51,363 bases of DNA from Mesotaenium endlicherianum (GCA_009602735.1 WELA01000963.1:38754-90116), one strand, 5' to 3'. Shown: positions 36,314-46,386, counted from the stretch's first letter. Notes: generated from the letters alone by a model not told the origin. Numbers and translations are program-made.

Positions 36314-37030
36314 NNNNNNNNNNNNNNNNNNNNNNNNNNNNNNNNNNNNNNNNNNNNNNNNNNNNNNNNNNNNNNNNNNNNNNNNNNNNNNNNNNNNNNN
36401 NNNNNNNNNNNNNNNNNNNNNNNNNNNNNNNNNNNNNNNNNNNNNNNNNNNNNNNNNNNNNNNNNNNNNNNNNNNNNNNNNNNNNNNNNNNNNNNNNNNN
36501 NNNNNNNNNNNNNNNNNNNNNNNNNNNNNNNNNNNNNNNNNNNNNNNNNNNNNNNNNNNNNNNNNNNNNNNNNNNNNNNNNNNNNNNNNNNNNNNNNNNN
36601 NNNNNNNNNNNNNNNNNNNNNNNNNNNNNNNNNNNNNNNNNNNNNNNNNNNNNNNNNNNNNNNNNNNNNNNNNNNNNNNNNNNNNNNNNNNNNNNNNNNN
36701 NNNNNNNNNNNNNNNNNNNNNNNNNNNNNNNNNNNNNNNNNNNNNNNNNNNNNNNNNNNNNNNNNNNNNNNNNNNNNNNNNNACCCCCACCCCCGTTGGC
36801 TAAGGCGCGCGCCCGCCAGCTGCTGGAGGAGGACTGCGGTGGCGCGTGCCACGTCTTGCAGGGGCGCCTCCGCCGCGCTCAGGGAGAGCATGCACCTGCA
36901 GCAGCCAGTGCACGTGCTCGTGCACCTGGCTATACAGCTGGCCCACCTGATGGGGCAGCAAATGCGACCAAGACGGCAGCAGCCCCTCGGCCTCTCGAGC
37001 CTGCGCACACAACCCCACCTTAATCCCCAC
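35705..37030 (-). CDS. Fragments of an unidentified gene around an assembly gap
   Basis: The minus strand right of the gap has an exon-like stretch after a TGTGTGCGCAG acceptor (from 36999): AREAEGLLPSWSHLLPHQ, then GQLYSQVHEHVHWLLQ. A one-base shift near 36890 continues into SLSAAEAPLQDVARATAVLL. Left of the gap, about 36114-36175 reads RVRGVLKAQVTTTADTLGQ up to a GT donor, and about 35749-35775 could be the last exon (ENEANERL, stop). The composition is protein-like and distinct from the flanking repeats. The 469-N gap, the frame break and the lack of recognised domains make this a low-confidence fragment. Confidence 0.3.
36232..36313. repeat. (GA)n microsatellite at gap edge
   Basis: A long GAGAGA run interrupted once by GGGG, ending directly at the run of N. 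The gap is probably an assembly break caused by this repeat. Confidence 0.95.
36314..36782. other. Assembly gap (469 N)
   Basis: Unknown bases. Conceptual ORFs spanning it are artefacts. Confidence 0.99.
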
Positions 37031-37097
37031 ACCCCCACCCCCTTCTTATGAGGTCACTTATTCGGCAGGGCTACTGGTTGTAGCAACCTGTTGATTG

Positions 37098-37104
<7 letters not shown>

Positions 37105-37148
<44 letters not shown>
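37105..37148. repeat. (GA)n microsatellite
   Basis: About 20 GA units followed by GGAGGGGGGGG, just left of the retrotransposon insertion at 37197. Confidence 0.95.
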
Positions 37149-37151
<3 letters not shown>

Positions 37152-37625
37152 GGGGGGGCACAATGTTAGAAGGCATATTTTCCCCTAATAATGCAATGTA
37201 ACAATTTGAGCTTTTTAGGCGTATTTGGGACGTTTTCCCAATTACCTAAAACACGTTATACTATTTATCATACGTTATTTGAGAAATGATTGCATCACAT
37301 TGAATTATTTGCCACACACGTGTGCCGATTAATTCCCGGTCGATTGGCGAAACGACCGAGATACTATTGCAAAAAGCGTCGTCACGTAATTTGACTACTT
37401 TGCAAAAGTACGACATAATTATTCATAAAGTTACTTTGAATAATTATGAGATGATAATTTAATTAATCATTGTTTGATTAAGTTATTTTGATTGTCATTA
37501 TTACGAATAATGGACAATCACAGATTTCGGATTACGACTAGTCGTAATACGAAGAAACTGTCGTATCATTAATACGAACAAACAGTCGTAAAGTCAAACG
37601 AAACGAAATATGCAAAGTCGCTTTG

Positions 37626-37692
37626 CATCCGAGCGGATTCGAACCCGCGACTTTCGTTTGAAACGTTCACACCTAACCGATTGGCCAAAGTA
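37626..37692 (-). repeat. tRNA-like (pol III A/B-box) relic inside the 5' LTR
   Basis: On the minus strand, TGGCCAATCGGTTAGG (A-box-like) is followed about 30 bp later by GGTTCGAATCC (a perfect B-box/T-loop consensus). The acceptor and T stems do not pair well, so this is not a functional tRNA gene. A SINE or tRNA relic captured by the LTR is the likely origin. Confidence 0.5.
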
Positions 37693-37952
37693 GCTTTTTA
37701 AACTACCGGATCATGACGAAAGCATCTGTACGCGACTTCGCGATCAATCGCGACTTTTTCGGAAAGTCGCGAGAAAGCGAAAACACCCGTTCGGCGCGAA
37801 ACGGTTTTTCGGAAATCGTCGAAAAGTCTCCAAACGGCCAACTGCGCGTTTCGAGCATTCGGCCGAATGGGACACGTCCCTTCGACCGTTTTTCGTTGAA
37901 CATGAACCAGTGCCCTAGGAGGTGACTCGAAGCACTCCAGTGCCTCATATTG

Positions 37953-37972
37953 TGCAGGTATAAATACCTGCA
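37953..37972 (+). promoter_or_regulatory. LTR TATA box inside a perfect palindrome
   Basis: TGCAGGTATAAATACCTGCA: 9-bp arms around AA, containing TATAAATA. It is the likely core promoter, with the R region starting some 25-35 bp downstream. Confidence 0.6.
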
Positions 37973-38140
37973 GAGTCATTGTGAGTGCAACTCTCACAAG
38001 CACACATTCTACGTTAGTTTTCACTTTCGCTCTGTTGGGTATTTGTCAATTTCCACAAGTATACAGATTTTCCTCCCACTTGAATTAAATATTCCTTGAA
38101 TACCAAGGAAAGATCCTCTCAAAAAGCAGAAACGTCACAT

Positions 38141-38152
38141 TGGTATCGGAGC
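38141..38152 (+). other. Primer-binding site (initiator tRNA-Met type), element 1
   Basis: TGGTATCGGAGC one base after the 5' LTR end matches, with one change, the plant initiator tRNA-Met 3' end complement TGGTATCAGAGC. Confidence 0.9.
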
Positions 38153-38198
38153 CGATCTTGGTTTCTTCAAGGAATTTTTATTTTTTTTAGTGGCTGGA

Positions 38199-38222
38199 AT
38201 ATATTTTCGGGAAAATATATTT
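38199..38222 (+). other. Perfect hairpin in element 1 leader
   Basis: AATATATTTTC-GG-GAAAATATATT: 11-bp arms about 50 bp after the primer-binding site. It is in the position expected for a packaging or dimerisation structure; that role is inference. Confidence 0.5.
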
Positions 38223-38344
38223 GGGGCAATTTTTCGTATTGGGAAGGTCATCCATCCCAGTACTGCCCTGACCCCCCGGTCGCTTATCGTGTTTCAACGG
38301 GAAATTTTTTTTCCTCTCTCTTCCGGCGCTATCTCGGCTTCCAT

Positions 38345-38731
38345 ATGGAGGGCGAGAATGGTGCCGCTGCGACTGCTGCCGCTGCTGCCGCCGCCGCTGC
38401 ATCTGCTCTTCCCGCTCCTGTCGCCCCTAGCAGCGATGCTGGAGGATTGCCCGCCGAGCCAATCTCGTCGCGCACTTTCCAGCAAACCATTTTACAACGC
38501 CTCACGGCCTTGACGACTGACAGTCAAACCATGACAATGGCACTTAGTACTTTGTCCGACGTCATTGGTCGTACAGAAGACCGTGTTAACCTCGCTGAAG
38601 CCACTCATACTGAGTTGGCCGACCTTGTCACTCGCTTTGTTGCTGCCATGGACACTCACCCTTCGATTGGTCCTTTTTTACATGCTGCCCAAGGGATGCC
38701 GGGCCCATCAGGGACCGCAGGCGACTGCTAG
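38345..38731 (+). pseudogene. Truncated gag, element 1
   Basis: About 129 codons starting MEGENGAAATAAAAAAAAAS, with an Ala-rich N-terminus and a helical segment (TFQQTILQRLTALTTDSQTM). It stops before any capsid core or zinc knuckle. The DNA from here to the protease (38732-39105) encodes nothing gag-like. Most of gag has been deleted or replaced. Confidence 0.7.
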
Positions 38732-39105
38732 TTTGCGCGCAAGCCCCAAGAATCCTTGTTCACTCAGGCATACCCGATATAAATATACTTCGAAACGAAT
38801 ATATTTGTATGCCAGTGTTGAGCTTTGCTGAGTTCTTGGAACTCAAGTGCATCCATGATACCATGTTCTTGCACTTTCAGCCGCATGATCCTAACCTTGC
38901 CAAGTGTTACGAACACTTATCTCGCTTACGGAAAATGCACAAGTGTCTTGCACCAATATATATTGCTGCATTCACACATATTCGCGCGTACTTTGACCCG
39001 ATTACTCGGTTTCGGGCAAGGACAGCAATGCAAAATGGGATTTGGTAAAGGACCTCCATATTTCCCACATTCCTCTCAAGACGAGGACGTTGCTGCTGAT
39101 GCATA

Positions 39106-41361
39106 ATGCTTCTTTTGGGATTAAGTATGACATTTGAAACGAAAGTTTCAGGTAAATCATTCTTTACAGTCATTGATTCAGGCGCGTCAGTAAGCTTCAT
39201 TAGTGCACGTTTTGCACAAGGGATGAAGTTGTTTCCAATACTCAAGGACAAGACTCTTCGCCTTGGCGATGGCTCGTTAGCTTGCATTACTGGAATGCTT
39301 AAATTACCGCTCAGCGTGCAGTCCTTCCATGGGCGTGTACAATTCTACGTAACTGAATTGCCGCATGGAATCGACGCAGTTTTGGGTAATGATTGGCTTA
39401 CGCAAACAAGTGCATTGCTTGACTTCAGTCAAAAGACATGCATTGTACGCAAGGGGACCAGGAAGATTTCTCTTCAGTCCCTTAAGCCCGATATGGCCTT
39501 GGAAAGTCCTTCGAAGACTCTTCTATTGTCCATAAAGCAAGCGCGACGTTTGGCAAAGCACGGTCAAAATGTTTTCTTTGGATTACTGAGACCCGATTCC
39601 CCAGCAACTTCAACTACGCTCTTTACGCAAGAACCGATGTTGGACATTACTGGTCATGAAGAAACACTCACAGCCGACCTTTTTGCTCTTTTGCAAAAGT
39701 ATAAGTCAGTGTTTCCAACTGAAATACCAGCCGGGCTTCCGCCTGATAGGGGTATTGGACATACCATCCCTCTCGTTCCCGATTCTCAACCGACTTGGCG
39801 ACCGATTTATCGCCTAAGCCCGTTGGAAACGACCGAGATGAAAGATCAAATTAACGAATTGCTGGAGGAAGGCTGGATTGAGCCGAGCTCTTCTCCATTT
39901 GGGGCCCCCATCCTCTTTGTCCAAAAGAAAGATGGAACGCTTAGAATGTGCATTGATTATTGTGCGCTGAATAACATAACGGTCAAGAACCGCTATTCGT
40001 TGCTTCGCATTGATGATTTGTTTGATTCGCTACAGGGGGCATGCGTGTTCTCCTCGCTTGATTTAGCCCAAGGCTATCATCAGATTCGAATCACACCAGA
40101 GGATGTCCCCAAAACAGCGTTTCAAACGCCTATTGGGCATTTCCAATACAAAGTCCTAAGTTTTGGACTTACCAATGCACCAGCGACATTCAAAAGTACA
40201 ATGAACGATTTGTTTAGACCTTACTTGGGGAAATTCGTCCAGGTTTACCTCGACGATATCCTCGTCTACTCAAAGAACAGGGACGAGCATTACAAGCACC
40301 TCGAGTTGGTGTTGCAAATCCTTCGTGAGCAGCAGCTGTACGCTAAGCTCAAGAAATGTTCCTTCCTAAAGGATGAACTGTTGTACCTGGGACATATAGT
40401 GGGTTCGAAAGGGGTGCGCCCTGACCCAGCCAAGATAGCGTGTGTCGCTGATTGGCCTGTCCCGACCGCTACACATACTGTACGTTCATTCCTCGGGTTT
40501 GCTAACTACTTTCGTAAGTTTATGCAAGGTTATTCAGTGATGGCCGCGCCACTCACTGCTCTGACAAGGAAAGATAAGACGTTCATTTGGGATGAGAATA
40601 CGCAACATGCGTTTGAGCGCATTAAGTATGCACTCACGAATGCGCCACTTCTTTCATTAGCCGATCCCGACTTGCCTTACGAGGTCGTCGCCGATGCGTC
40701 TGGTGTTGGAATAGGGGCTGTACTGCTGCAGGCAGGCCAGCCTATCAGTTTTGAGAGTCGAAAGCTGACACCTGCCGAACAAAATTACTCAACGACAGAG
40801 CAGGAGCTCTGGGCAGTCATATACGCTTTGAAAACTTGGCGATGTTATTTGGAAGGCTGCAAAGGTTTGACAGTGGTTACGGACCACTGCCCAAATACTT
40901 TCTTTCAAATTCAGCCAACGCTATCGAGGAGACAAACGAGATGGTCTGAATTCTTGCAACGATTCCACTTTGAGTGGGCGTATCGCCCAGGCCGCAACAA
41001 TGTTGCTGATCCTCTAAGTCGAATTCCTCACCAGCACTTGATGTTGGGGACTGTTGCGAGCTTGCGAGAACGAAATGGTCAGGTTTCGAGGGCGGCCACC
41101 CTTGATTCTGCTGTACCCCCGCAGACGTCTGACCGCAGCCAGCCTGGTGACGCGGTCACACCCGATTTGGATAGCATGCATAACTCGGAAATACTTGACT
41201 TGCATCATCTATTTCATGAGGGCTATCTCAAAGATCCGTTTTTCCTAGATCTCCAGGGTATTGGCTTGAACGATGTAGCCGTAACGATGGACAGTATGGA
41301 TAAAAGGAAAGAACACTCAAACTATTTGTTTGAGGACGGTTTTTGGTGGCACAATGGGCGC
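39106..41361 (+). pseudogene. pol: Protease-reverse transcriptase-RNase H part of pol, element 1
   Basis: An open frame of 758 codons to 41382; the last few codons lie in an inserted solo LTR. Order: aspartic protease (VIDSGASVSFISARF, about residue 23-37), RT with the VYLDDILVYS active-site box near nucleotides 40242-40271, the thumb/connection (GHIVGSKGVRPDPAKI, SFLGFANYFRKF), then RNase H (VVADASGVGIGAVLLQ, TTEQELWAVIYALKTWRCYL) ending with the RPGRNNVADPLSR motif. All are Ty3/gypsy signatures. The frame is otherwise intact, so the insertion separates it from integrase. Confidence 0.95.
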
Positions 41362-41864
41362 TGTAGTGAAACAGATAGATAAAGTACTTAGTAAAACAGA
41401 GTAGTTTATCTATTCAAGACAAGGATCTTTGAACACAAGTGGTAGCTTCTTGAAAGAGAGATGGCTTCTTGAAAGTTAATATATTTCTGGATTTTGGCAA
41501 GTACAAGAGTGATTCTGGAATGTCTTTCTATGTTCTAGCTCTTGTTTATATACTTGCTACATAAGTAATTTCTAGGAAAGTGTATGTTGATGTGTTGGCA
41601 CCCAACACATCCCAAAACTTGCCACCTCTTTCTAGAATAATGTACACATGTCCTTTTGACCTAAAAATGGCACATTTGACTTTTGCCACATGGAGTTCTT
41701 CTAGGTCTTTCCTCTAACTTCGAAAATGCCTTGGAAGGTTCAAAGGACATGAACCAAGTTACTAGAGTACCTATTCACACTTGACTCCACACAATACTAC
41801 TCCAAATGTATTTAAAAACATTAAAATATATGCAAACTAATATATAATAACTCAAATCACTACA
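41362..41864. mobile_element. Solo LTR inserted in element 1 pol
   Basis: 503 bp bounded by TGTAGTGA and TCACTACA (8-bp inverted ends of the TG..CA type) and flanked by a perfect 5-bp target duplication GGCGC (41357-41361 and 41865-41869). It has no ORF but has a TTTATATAC TATA-like box near 41545. Removing it with one GGCGC copy restores the pol frame, proving secondary insertion. It matches no LTR in this window; a copia-type LTR is plausible. A DNA transposon is less likely given the 5-bp duplication and TG..CA ends. Confidence 0.8.
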
Positions 41865-41869
41865 GGCGC

Positions 41870-42946
41870 ATTGCTGTCCCAGAAGACCGAGTAAGACATG
41901 TGCTACTACGAGAAGCGCATGACTCTCCTTACTCAGGTCATCATGGAATTACCAAAACCACACACTCTTTGCGCCGAGGGTACATTTGGCCGTCCCTTAA
42001 GGTTGATGTTGCCGAGTACATCATCAACTGCGCAACATTTCAGAGGAATAAACCGAGCAATACGTTGCCCGCTGGGAAGTTGCAACCATTGGAACTTGCA
42101 TGTGCTCCTTGGGAAAGCATAAGCCTCGACTTTGTCGTTGAATTGCCTACCACCGATCGAGGACACAGTGGGGTGCTAACGATCGTGGATCGTTTCACTA
42201 AGATGGTACACTTTGTGGCCACTACCCCAGCACTTGATGCCGTCGAGACCGCACGTCTCTTCGTAGATCACGTGTTCAAGTTGCATGGCATGCCGAAAGA
42301 AATCATAAGTGATCGTGACAGTAGATTTACGAGCCACTTCTGGCAGGAAGTTTGTTCGCATTTCGGCACGAAACTTAAGATGTCAACTAGCTTCCATCCT
42401 CAGACCGATGGTCAGACAGAACGAATGAACCGCGTTCTGCAACAGTTCCTTAGGCATTATGTGAATCCTCGCCAAGACGACTGGGATACCCTCCTTTCAG
42501 TCGCAGAGTTCGCAGTTAATAATGCTTATCAGGAAAGTGTTAAGGAAACTCCATTTTTCCTTAACTATGGGCGACATCCGCACACTTCTCTCACGCGCGT
42601 CGTTTATGCTGAGGCGGGGCTGTCAACCATGAGAGTACCAAGTGCACGCCTATTTGTCCATTCTCTTCAAGAGGTGCACAAAAACGCAAAGCTGGCTTTA
42701 GCCGCTACTCGAGATCGGCAGAAAAAGTTTGCTGACACGCACAGGACTGAGTTAAGTTTTCAAGTTGGCAATAAAGTATTTTTGCAAACTAAAAACCTCC
42801 AACTCAAGCACCCAGGAAAGCGCAAGCTTCTGCCTCGCTGGGTAGGCCCTTTTATCGTTATCGCAAAGGTTGGACCTGTTGCATACCACTGGATTTGCCT
42901 AAATCCATGGGGCAAACGCATCCTGTGTTCCATGTCAGTTTACTGA
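41870..42946 (+). pseudogene. pol: Integrase part of pol, element 1
   Basis: Contains the zinc-binding region (LREAHDSPYSGHHGITKTTH) and the DDE core: LDFVVELP (first Asp), EIISDRDSRFTSHFW (second Asp) and FHPQTDGQTERMNRVLQQFL (Glu). A C-terminal part (FQVGNKVFLQTKNL, LLPRWVGPFIVI) follows. The frame is lost near 42885: the typical integrase/chromodomain linker continues in another frame. The upstream start is an internal pol position joined to the part before the solo LTR. Confidence 0.9.
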
Positions 42947-43278
42947 AGCTGTTTAGGTTCGATGGCCGCTATCAGCCACAAGCACCGGAATTGGAACTCG
43001 CTGATGATGATAAGGCCTGGGATGTAGAGGAGGTCTTAGGACACCGCTACACTCGTCATAAACCTCCACGCGTGGAGCTTTTGATAAAGTGGCTAGAATA
43101 CGATTCCAGTTGGAACTCGTACAGACCTCAGGTGGAAATCCTACTTAATTGTAAGGACCTGGTCCAACAATATTGGTTACGATGGGCTGATGCTCAAAAG
43201 CTCTGCGCCGAGGCAAGTGTGCTACCAAGCGCTCTTCGTAAGCCATGGAACAAACGCAAAAGAGACGCAGCCAAGTAA
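42895..43278 (+). pseudogene. Chromodomain tail of integrase, element 1
   Basis: Begins with the linker THPVFHVSLLKLF and has a chromodomain (WDVEEVLGHRYTRHKPPRVE, LLIKWLEYDSSWNSY). Chromodomains at the integrase C-terminus mark the chromovirus clade and guide integration to chromatin. It lies in a different frame from the integrase core because of an indel near 42885. Confidence 0.85.
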
Positions 43279-43406
43279 TCGCTCTTTTCCGTCGCTGTGA
43301 TGATGCATAGTCCAATCGCTCACCAATGTTTCCCGCTAGTCAAGGCTAGTATGGACACATCTACGACTTAAAAGACGTACGCTTAACGAGGACGTTAAGT
43401 TCTTTT

Positions 43407-43419
43407 AAGGGGGGAGGAG
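43407..43419 (+). other. Polypurine tract, element 1
   Basis: AAGGGGGGAGGAG abuts the 3' LTR start (TGTAAC at 43420), as required for plus-strand priming. Confidence 0.9.
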
Positions 43420-44361
43420 TGTAACGATTTGAACTTTTTAGGCGTATTTGGGACGTTTTCCCAATTACCTAAGATACGTTATACTATTTATCATAAGTTA
43501 TTTGATAAATGATTGCATCACATTGAATTATTCGCCACACACGTGTGCCGATTAATTCCCGGTCGATTGGCGAAACGACCGAGATACTATTGCAAAAAGC
43601 GTCGTGACGTAATTCGACTACTTCGCAAAAGAACAACATAATTATTCATAAAGTTACTTTGAATAATTATGAGATGATAATTTAATTAATCATTGTTTGA
43701 TTAAGTTATTTTGATTGTCATTATTACGAAAAATGGACAATCACAGATTTCGGATTACGACTAGTCGTAATACGAAGAAACTGTCGTATCATTAATACAA
43801 ACAAACAGCCGTAAAGTCAAACGAAACGAAATATGCAAAGTCGCTTTGCATCCGAGCGGATTCGAACCCGCGACTTTCGTTTGAAACGTTCACACCTAAC
43901 TGATTGGCCAAAGTATTTTTTAAAACTACCGGTTCATGACGAAAGCATCTGTACGCGACTCCGCGATCAATCGCAACTTTTTCGAAAAGTCGCGAGAACG
44001 TGAAAACGCCCGTTTGGCGCGAAACGATTTTTCGGAAATCGTCGAAAAGTCTCCAAACGGCCAACTGCGCGTTTCGAGCATTCGGCCGAATGGGACACGT
44101 CCCTTCGACCGTTTTCGTTGAACATGAACCAGTGCCCTAGGTGGTGACTCGAAGCACTCCAGTGCCTCATGTTGTGCAGGAATAAATGCCTGCAGAGTCA
44201 TTGTGAGTGCAACTCTCACAAGCACACATTCTACGTTAGTTTTCACTTTCGCTCTTTCGAGTATTCGTCAATTTCCACAAGTATACAGATTTTCCTCCCA
44301 CTTGAATTAAATATTCCTTGAATACCGAGGAAAGATCCTCTCGAAAAGCAGAAACGTCACA
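43420..44361 (+). repeat. 3' LTR of element 1
   Basis: 942 bp from TGTAACGATTTGAAC to CGTCACA, about 96% identical to the 5' LTR by eye. It carries the same antisense tRNA-like motif (B box at 43858-43868). The TATA palindrome has decayed to GCAGGAATAAATGCCTGC (44177-44194). Confidence 0.95.
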
Positions 44362-44564
44362 TACAAGCATCCTGACCCCCTTGTGTTCAGAGATTTTTAT
44401 TACTCTGACCAAAGCTTCAAATTGAGCGAACTTAGATTCTAAAGAATCACTTAATCATGGACTACAGCTAGGTAACATATCAGAATTTAATTTGAAGAGA
44501 TCTATCAGCGATAGCAGTTTTAGTTTTCTATTCAAAAATTGCGAGAAGAGAAGAGTGCCTAATG

Positions 44565-45325
44565 TCAATTTTTTCTCATTCTGGTTCTTGCAGGCTGCCT
44601 CCAAGGGGTCTTCTGCTGCTTCTTGATGGTAGTAGGCTGCCTCCCTGAACTCTTTTGGCTTGTAAGAGAGAGACTTGGGGCTGGTCTGAGATGGGGGTTG
44701 GCGGCATGGAAGCGTTTCAGCTCTCTTTGAACTTTGTCAAGGTAGTGCGCCGCCACCCGACTATCATTATCTAGATATCCTTTCCACTTGATCAAGTATT
44801 GCTGCTGTCTCTTGAAATTTCTCATAGTCAATATGTCTTCCACTGCGTACTCCAAATGGTTATCCATTATCTTTGGGGCTAGTGGGGTTGTCACTCGTCT
44901 CGGGAACTTATTGTCTGGTTGCACATATGGCTTGAAAAGAGAAGCGTGGAATACGGGATCGATGTGCATAATCTGGGGGAGTTCTAGCTTGAAAGCAACG
45001 GGGTTGACTTGCTGGATAATCTTGAAGGGTCCCAAATACTTGGGAGATAACTTGTTGCCGGCAGGCCTGTTGTTCAAGGAAATATTCTTGGATGAGTAAT
45101 ACGTTGTCACCCACTCTGTATGTAATTTTTCTTCTGGACCTGTTTGCCACTCTTGCTTGAGCATCTTGCGCGTGTTGTAGAGCTTTCTTGAATGCTGCAA
45201 GGGCTGCTTTAAATGTCTCCAAAAAAGCTGTTGCTGCAGGTACTTCATCATGGCTAGACGTGAAGCTAAGTGGCGTGGTCGGATGGAAGCCATATTTGAG
45301 GAAGAATGGGGACTCTTGGGTAGAG
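44565..45325 (-). pseudogene. Integrase C-terminus and chromodomain, element 2
   Basis: Recognisable pieces in two frames: ESPFFLKYGFHPTTPLSF, YRVGDNVLL, RPAGNKLSPKYLGPFKIIQQ and HIDPVFHASLFKPYV, then a chromodomain (LEYAVEDILTMRNF, QYLIKWKGYLDNDSRVAAHY). At least one frameshift separates the first two from the rest. The left end marks the end of pol. Confidence 0.8.
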
Positions 45326-45568
45326 CCTCGTTTTGAAATTTGGATACAGCGCATACGTGTGTACGGCGCCATGCGTACAGTACGTGAGAGTCAAACCTGT
45401 ACGTTGGAATACGCCACAATACGTGAGTGTCGGTGGAATAAATCGACTATAAATTGGAAATAAATCAAAAAAATTGGTTATACGCCAATACGGAAGATCA
45501 TGATACGGAGTATTGCAACACGCACGATTTGGCCAAAAGAGGCAGTACAGGAGTACTTTAAAACTAGG
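45326..45568. mobile_element. hAT-like MITE in element 2 integrase
   Basis: 243 bp between perfect 8-bp direct repeats GGGTAGAG (45318-45325 and 45569-45576). Its ends, CCTCGTTTTGAAA on the left and (inverted) CCTAGTTTTAAAG on the right, form imperfect terminal inverted repeats. It has no coding capacity, and many TACG/CGTA motifs fill the subterminal regions. The 8-bp duplication fits hAT-superfamily MITEs. The integrase coding resumes on the other side. Confidence 0.65.
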
Positions 45569-45576
45569 GGGTAGAG

Positions 45577-46079
45577 GCCTGCGTCGTGTTGTTGTAGGCA
45601 AACTCCAAGAGGGTCAAGTACATGTCCCAATCTTGCTCCAGAGTAGACACGTAGGCCTTTAGAGAGGTCTTTGGGGTACGATTCATGCGCTCTGTTTGTC
45701 CATCTGATTGTGGGTGGTAGGCAGTGGACATATCCAGCGATGTACCCATGTTTTTGAAAAGATATTTCCAAAAAGGGCTTGTGAATCTTGGATCTCTATC
45801 CGTCACATTTCTTGATGGTAGTCCATGCAGTCGAAAGATGTTGTCAAAGATGAGTCTTACTACTTGGGGTGCTTTAACCTTGGTCGTTGTGGGAATGAAA
45901 TGAGTCATCTTGGTAAGTCTGTCCACCACCGTTAGTATTGCATTATGGCCTCGAGGTGTCACAAGGGTCAACAATAAGGTCCATTGAGATGTCCGTCCAT
46001 TGCCTCTCAGGGATTGGTAGTGGTTGGAGAAGTCCTCCCGCCTTTTGTGATGACGACTTGACTCTTTGGCATGTATCAC
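45577..46079 (-). pseudogene. Integrase core, element 2
   Basis: Contains NAILTVVDRLTKMTHFIPTT, RNVTDRDPRFTSPFWKYLF and YHPQSDGQTERMNR: the second Asp and the Glu of the DDE triad are visible. It runs to LEFAYNNTTQAS, where the MITE interrupts it. Confidence 0.9.
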
Positions 46080-46119
46080 AGCTCCTGCAGTACTCCTTGA
46101 CTTGCTTAGACATGCCTGA

Positions 46120-46386
46120 CTAGCAATAAGTCTTGGCTAAAATGCCCGTGGTCTTTAGGATCCCAAAGTGTCCTCCAAGAGGGTTGTGGTGTGCTTCTCG
46201 TAGAAGCAAGAGTCGGAGGTCTAAGTCATTGGGAACACATCTCTGGCCCGTGTCTTGCCTCACCCAATAATTGCCTTCTTGCTCCTTGTATGGGTCCAAT
46301 GCTACTTCTCCGTTCTTGTAGTAAGGGTCTCTTTCATAGGCAACTAAAAATTGAGCTTCTAGATCTGTCTTCAGGGATGTCATCAC
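46120..46386 (-). pseudogene. Integrase zinc-binding region, element 2
   Basis: YWVRQDTGQRCVPNDLDLRL then LREAHHNPLGGHFGILKTTG, the His-containing half of the HHCC domain. A stop follows near 46120; the remaining Cys part (EYCRSCDTC) is readable just downstream on the minus strand. Confidence 0.8.

Larger units (their letters stand above)
37197..38139 (+). repeat. 5' LTR of element 1
   Basis: Starts TGTAACAATTTGAG, ends CGTCACA. It holds a TATAAATA box centred in a perfect inverted repeat (37953-37972) and, antisense, tRNA-like A- and B-box motifs (37635-37687). Confidence 0.95.
37197..44361 (+). mobile_element. Ty3/gypsy chromovirus-type LTR retrotransposon (element 1), defective
   Basis: Two LTRs of 943 and 942 bp with TG..CA ends flank a primer-binding site, a short gag remnant, protease-RT-RNase H, integrase and a chromodomain in Ty3/gypsy order, with a polypurine tract before the 3' LTR. 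The flanking 5-mers are TGCAA (37192-37196) and TACAA (44362-44366), a target duplication with one mismatch. I count about 40 LTR differences by eye (about 4%), so the copy is not recent. It is disabled by loss of most of gag, by a 503-bp solo-LTR insertion in pol and by a frameshift before the chromodomain. Confidence 0.95.

Noticed and set aside
36204-37038. Long ORFs across the N gap
   Set aside because: They consist mostly of unknown residues and (GA)n translations.
37626-37692. A functional tRNA gene on the minus strand
   Set aside because: A and B boxes are present but the acceptor and T stems do not pair and the D stem is poor; kept only as a relic.
41362-41864. CACTA or other DNA transposon
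   Set aside because: TAGTG/CACTA lie in the wrong orientation for CACTA ends, and the 5-bp duplication with TG..CA ends fits a solo LTR better.
42880-42900. Programmed frameshift between integrase and chromodomain of element 1
   Set aside because: No slippery heptamer or stem, and the copy is otherwise degraded.
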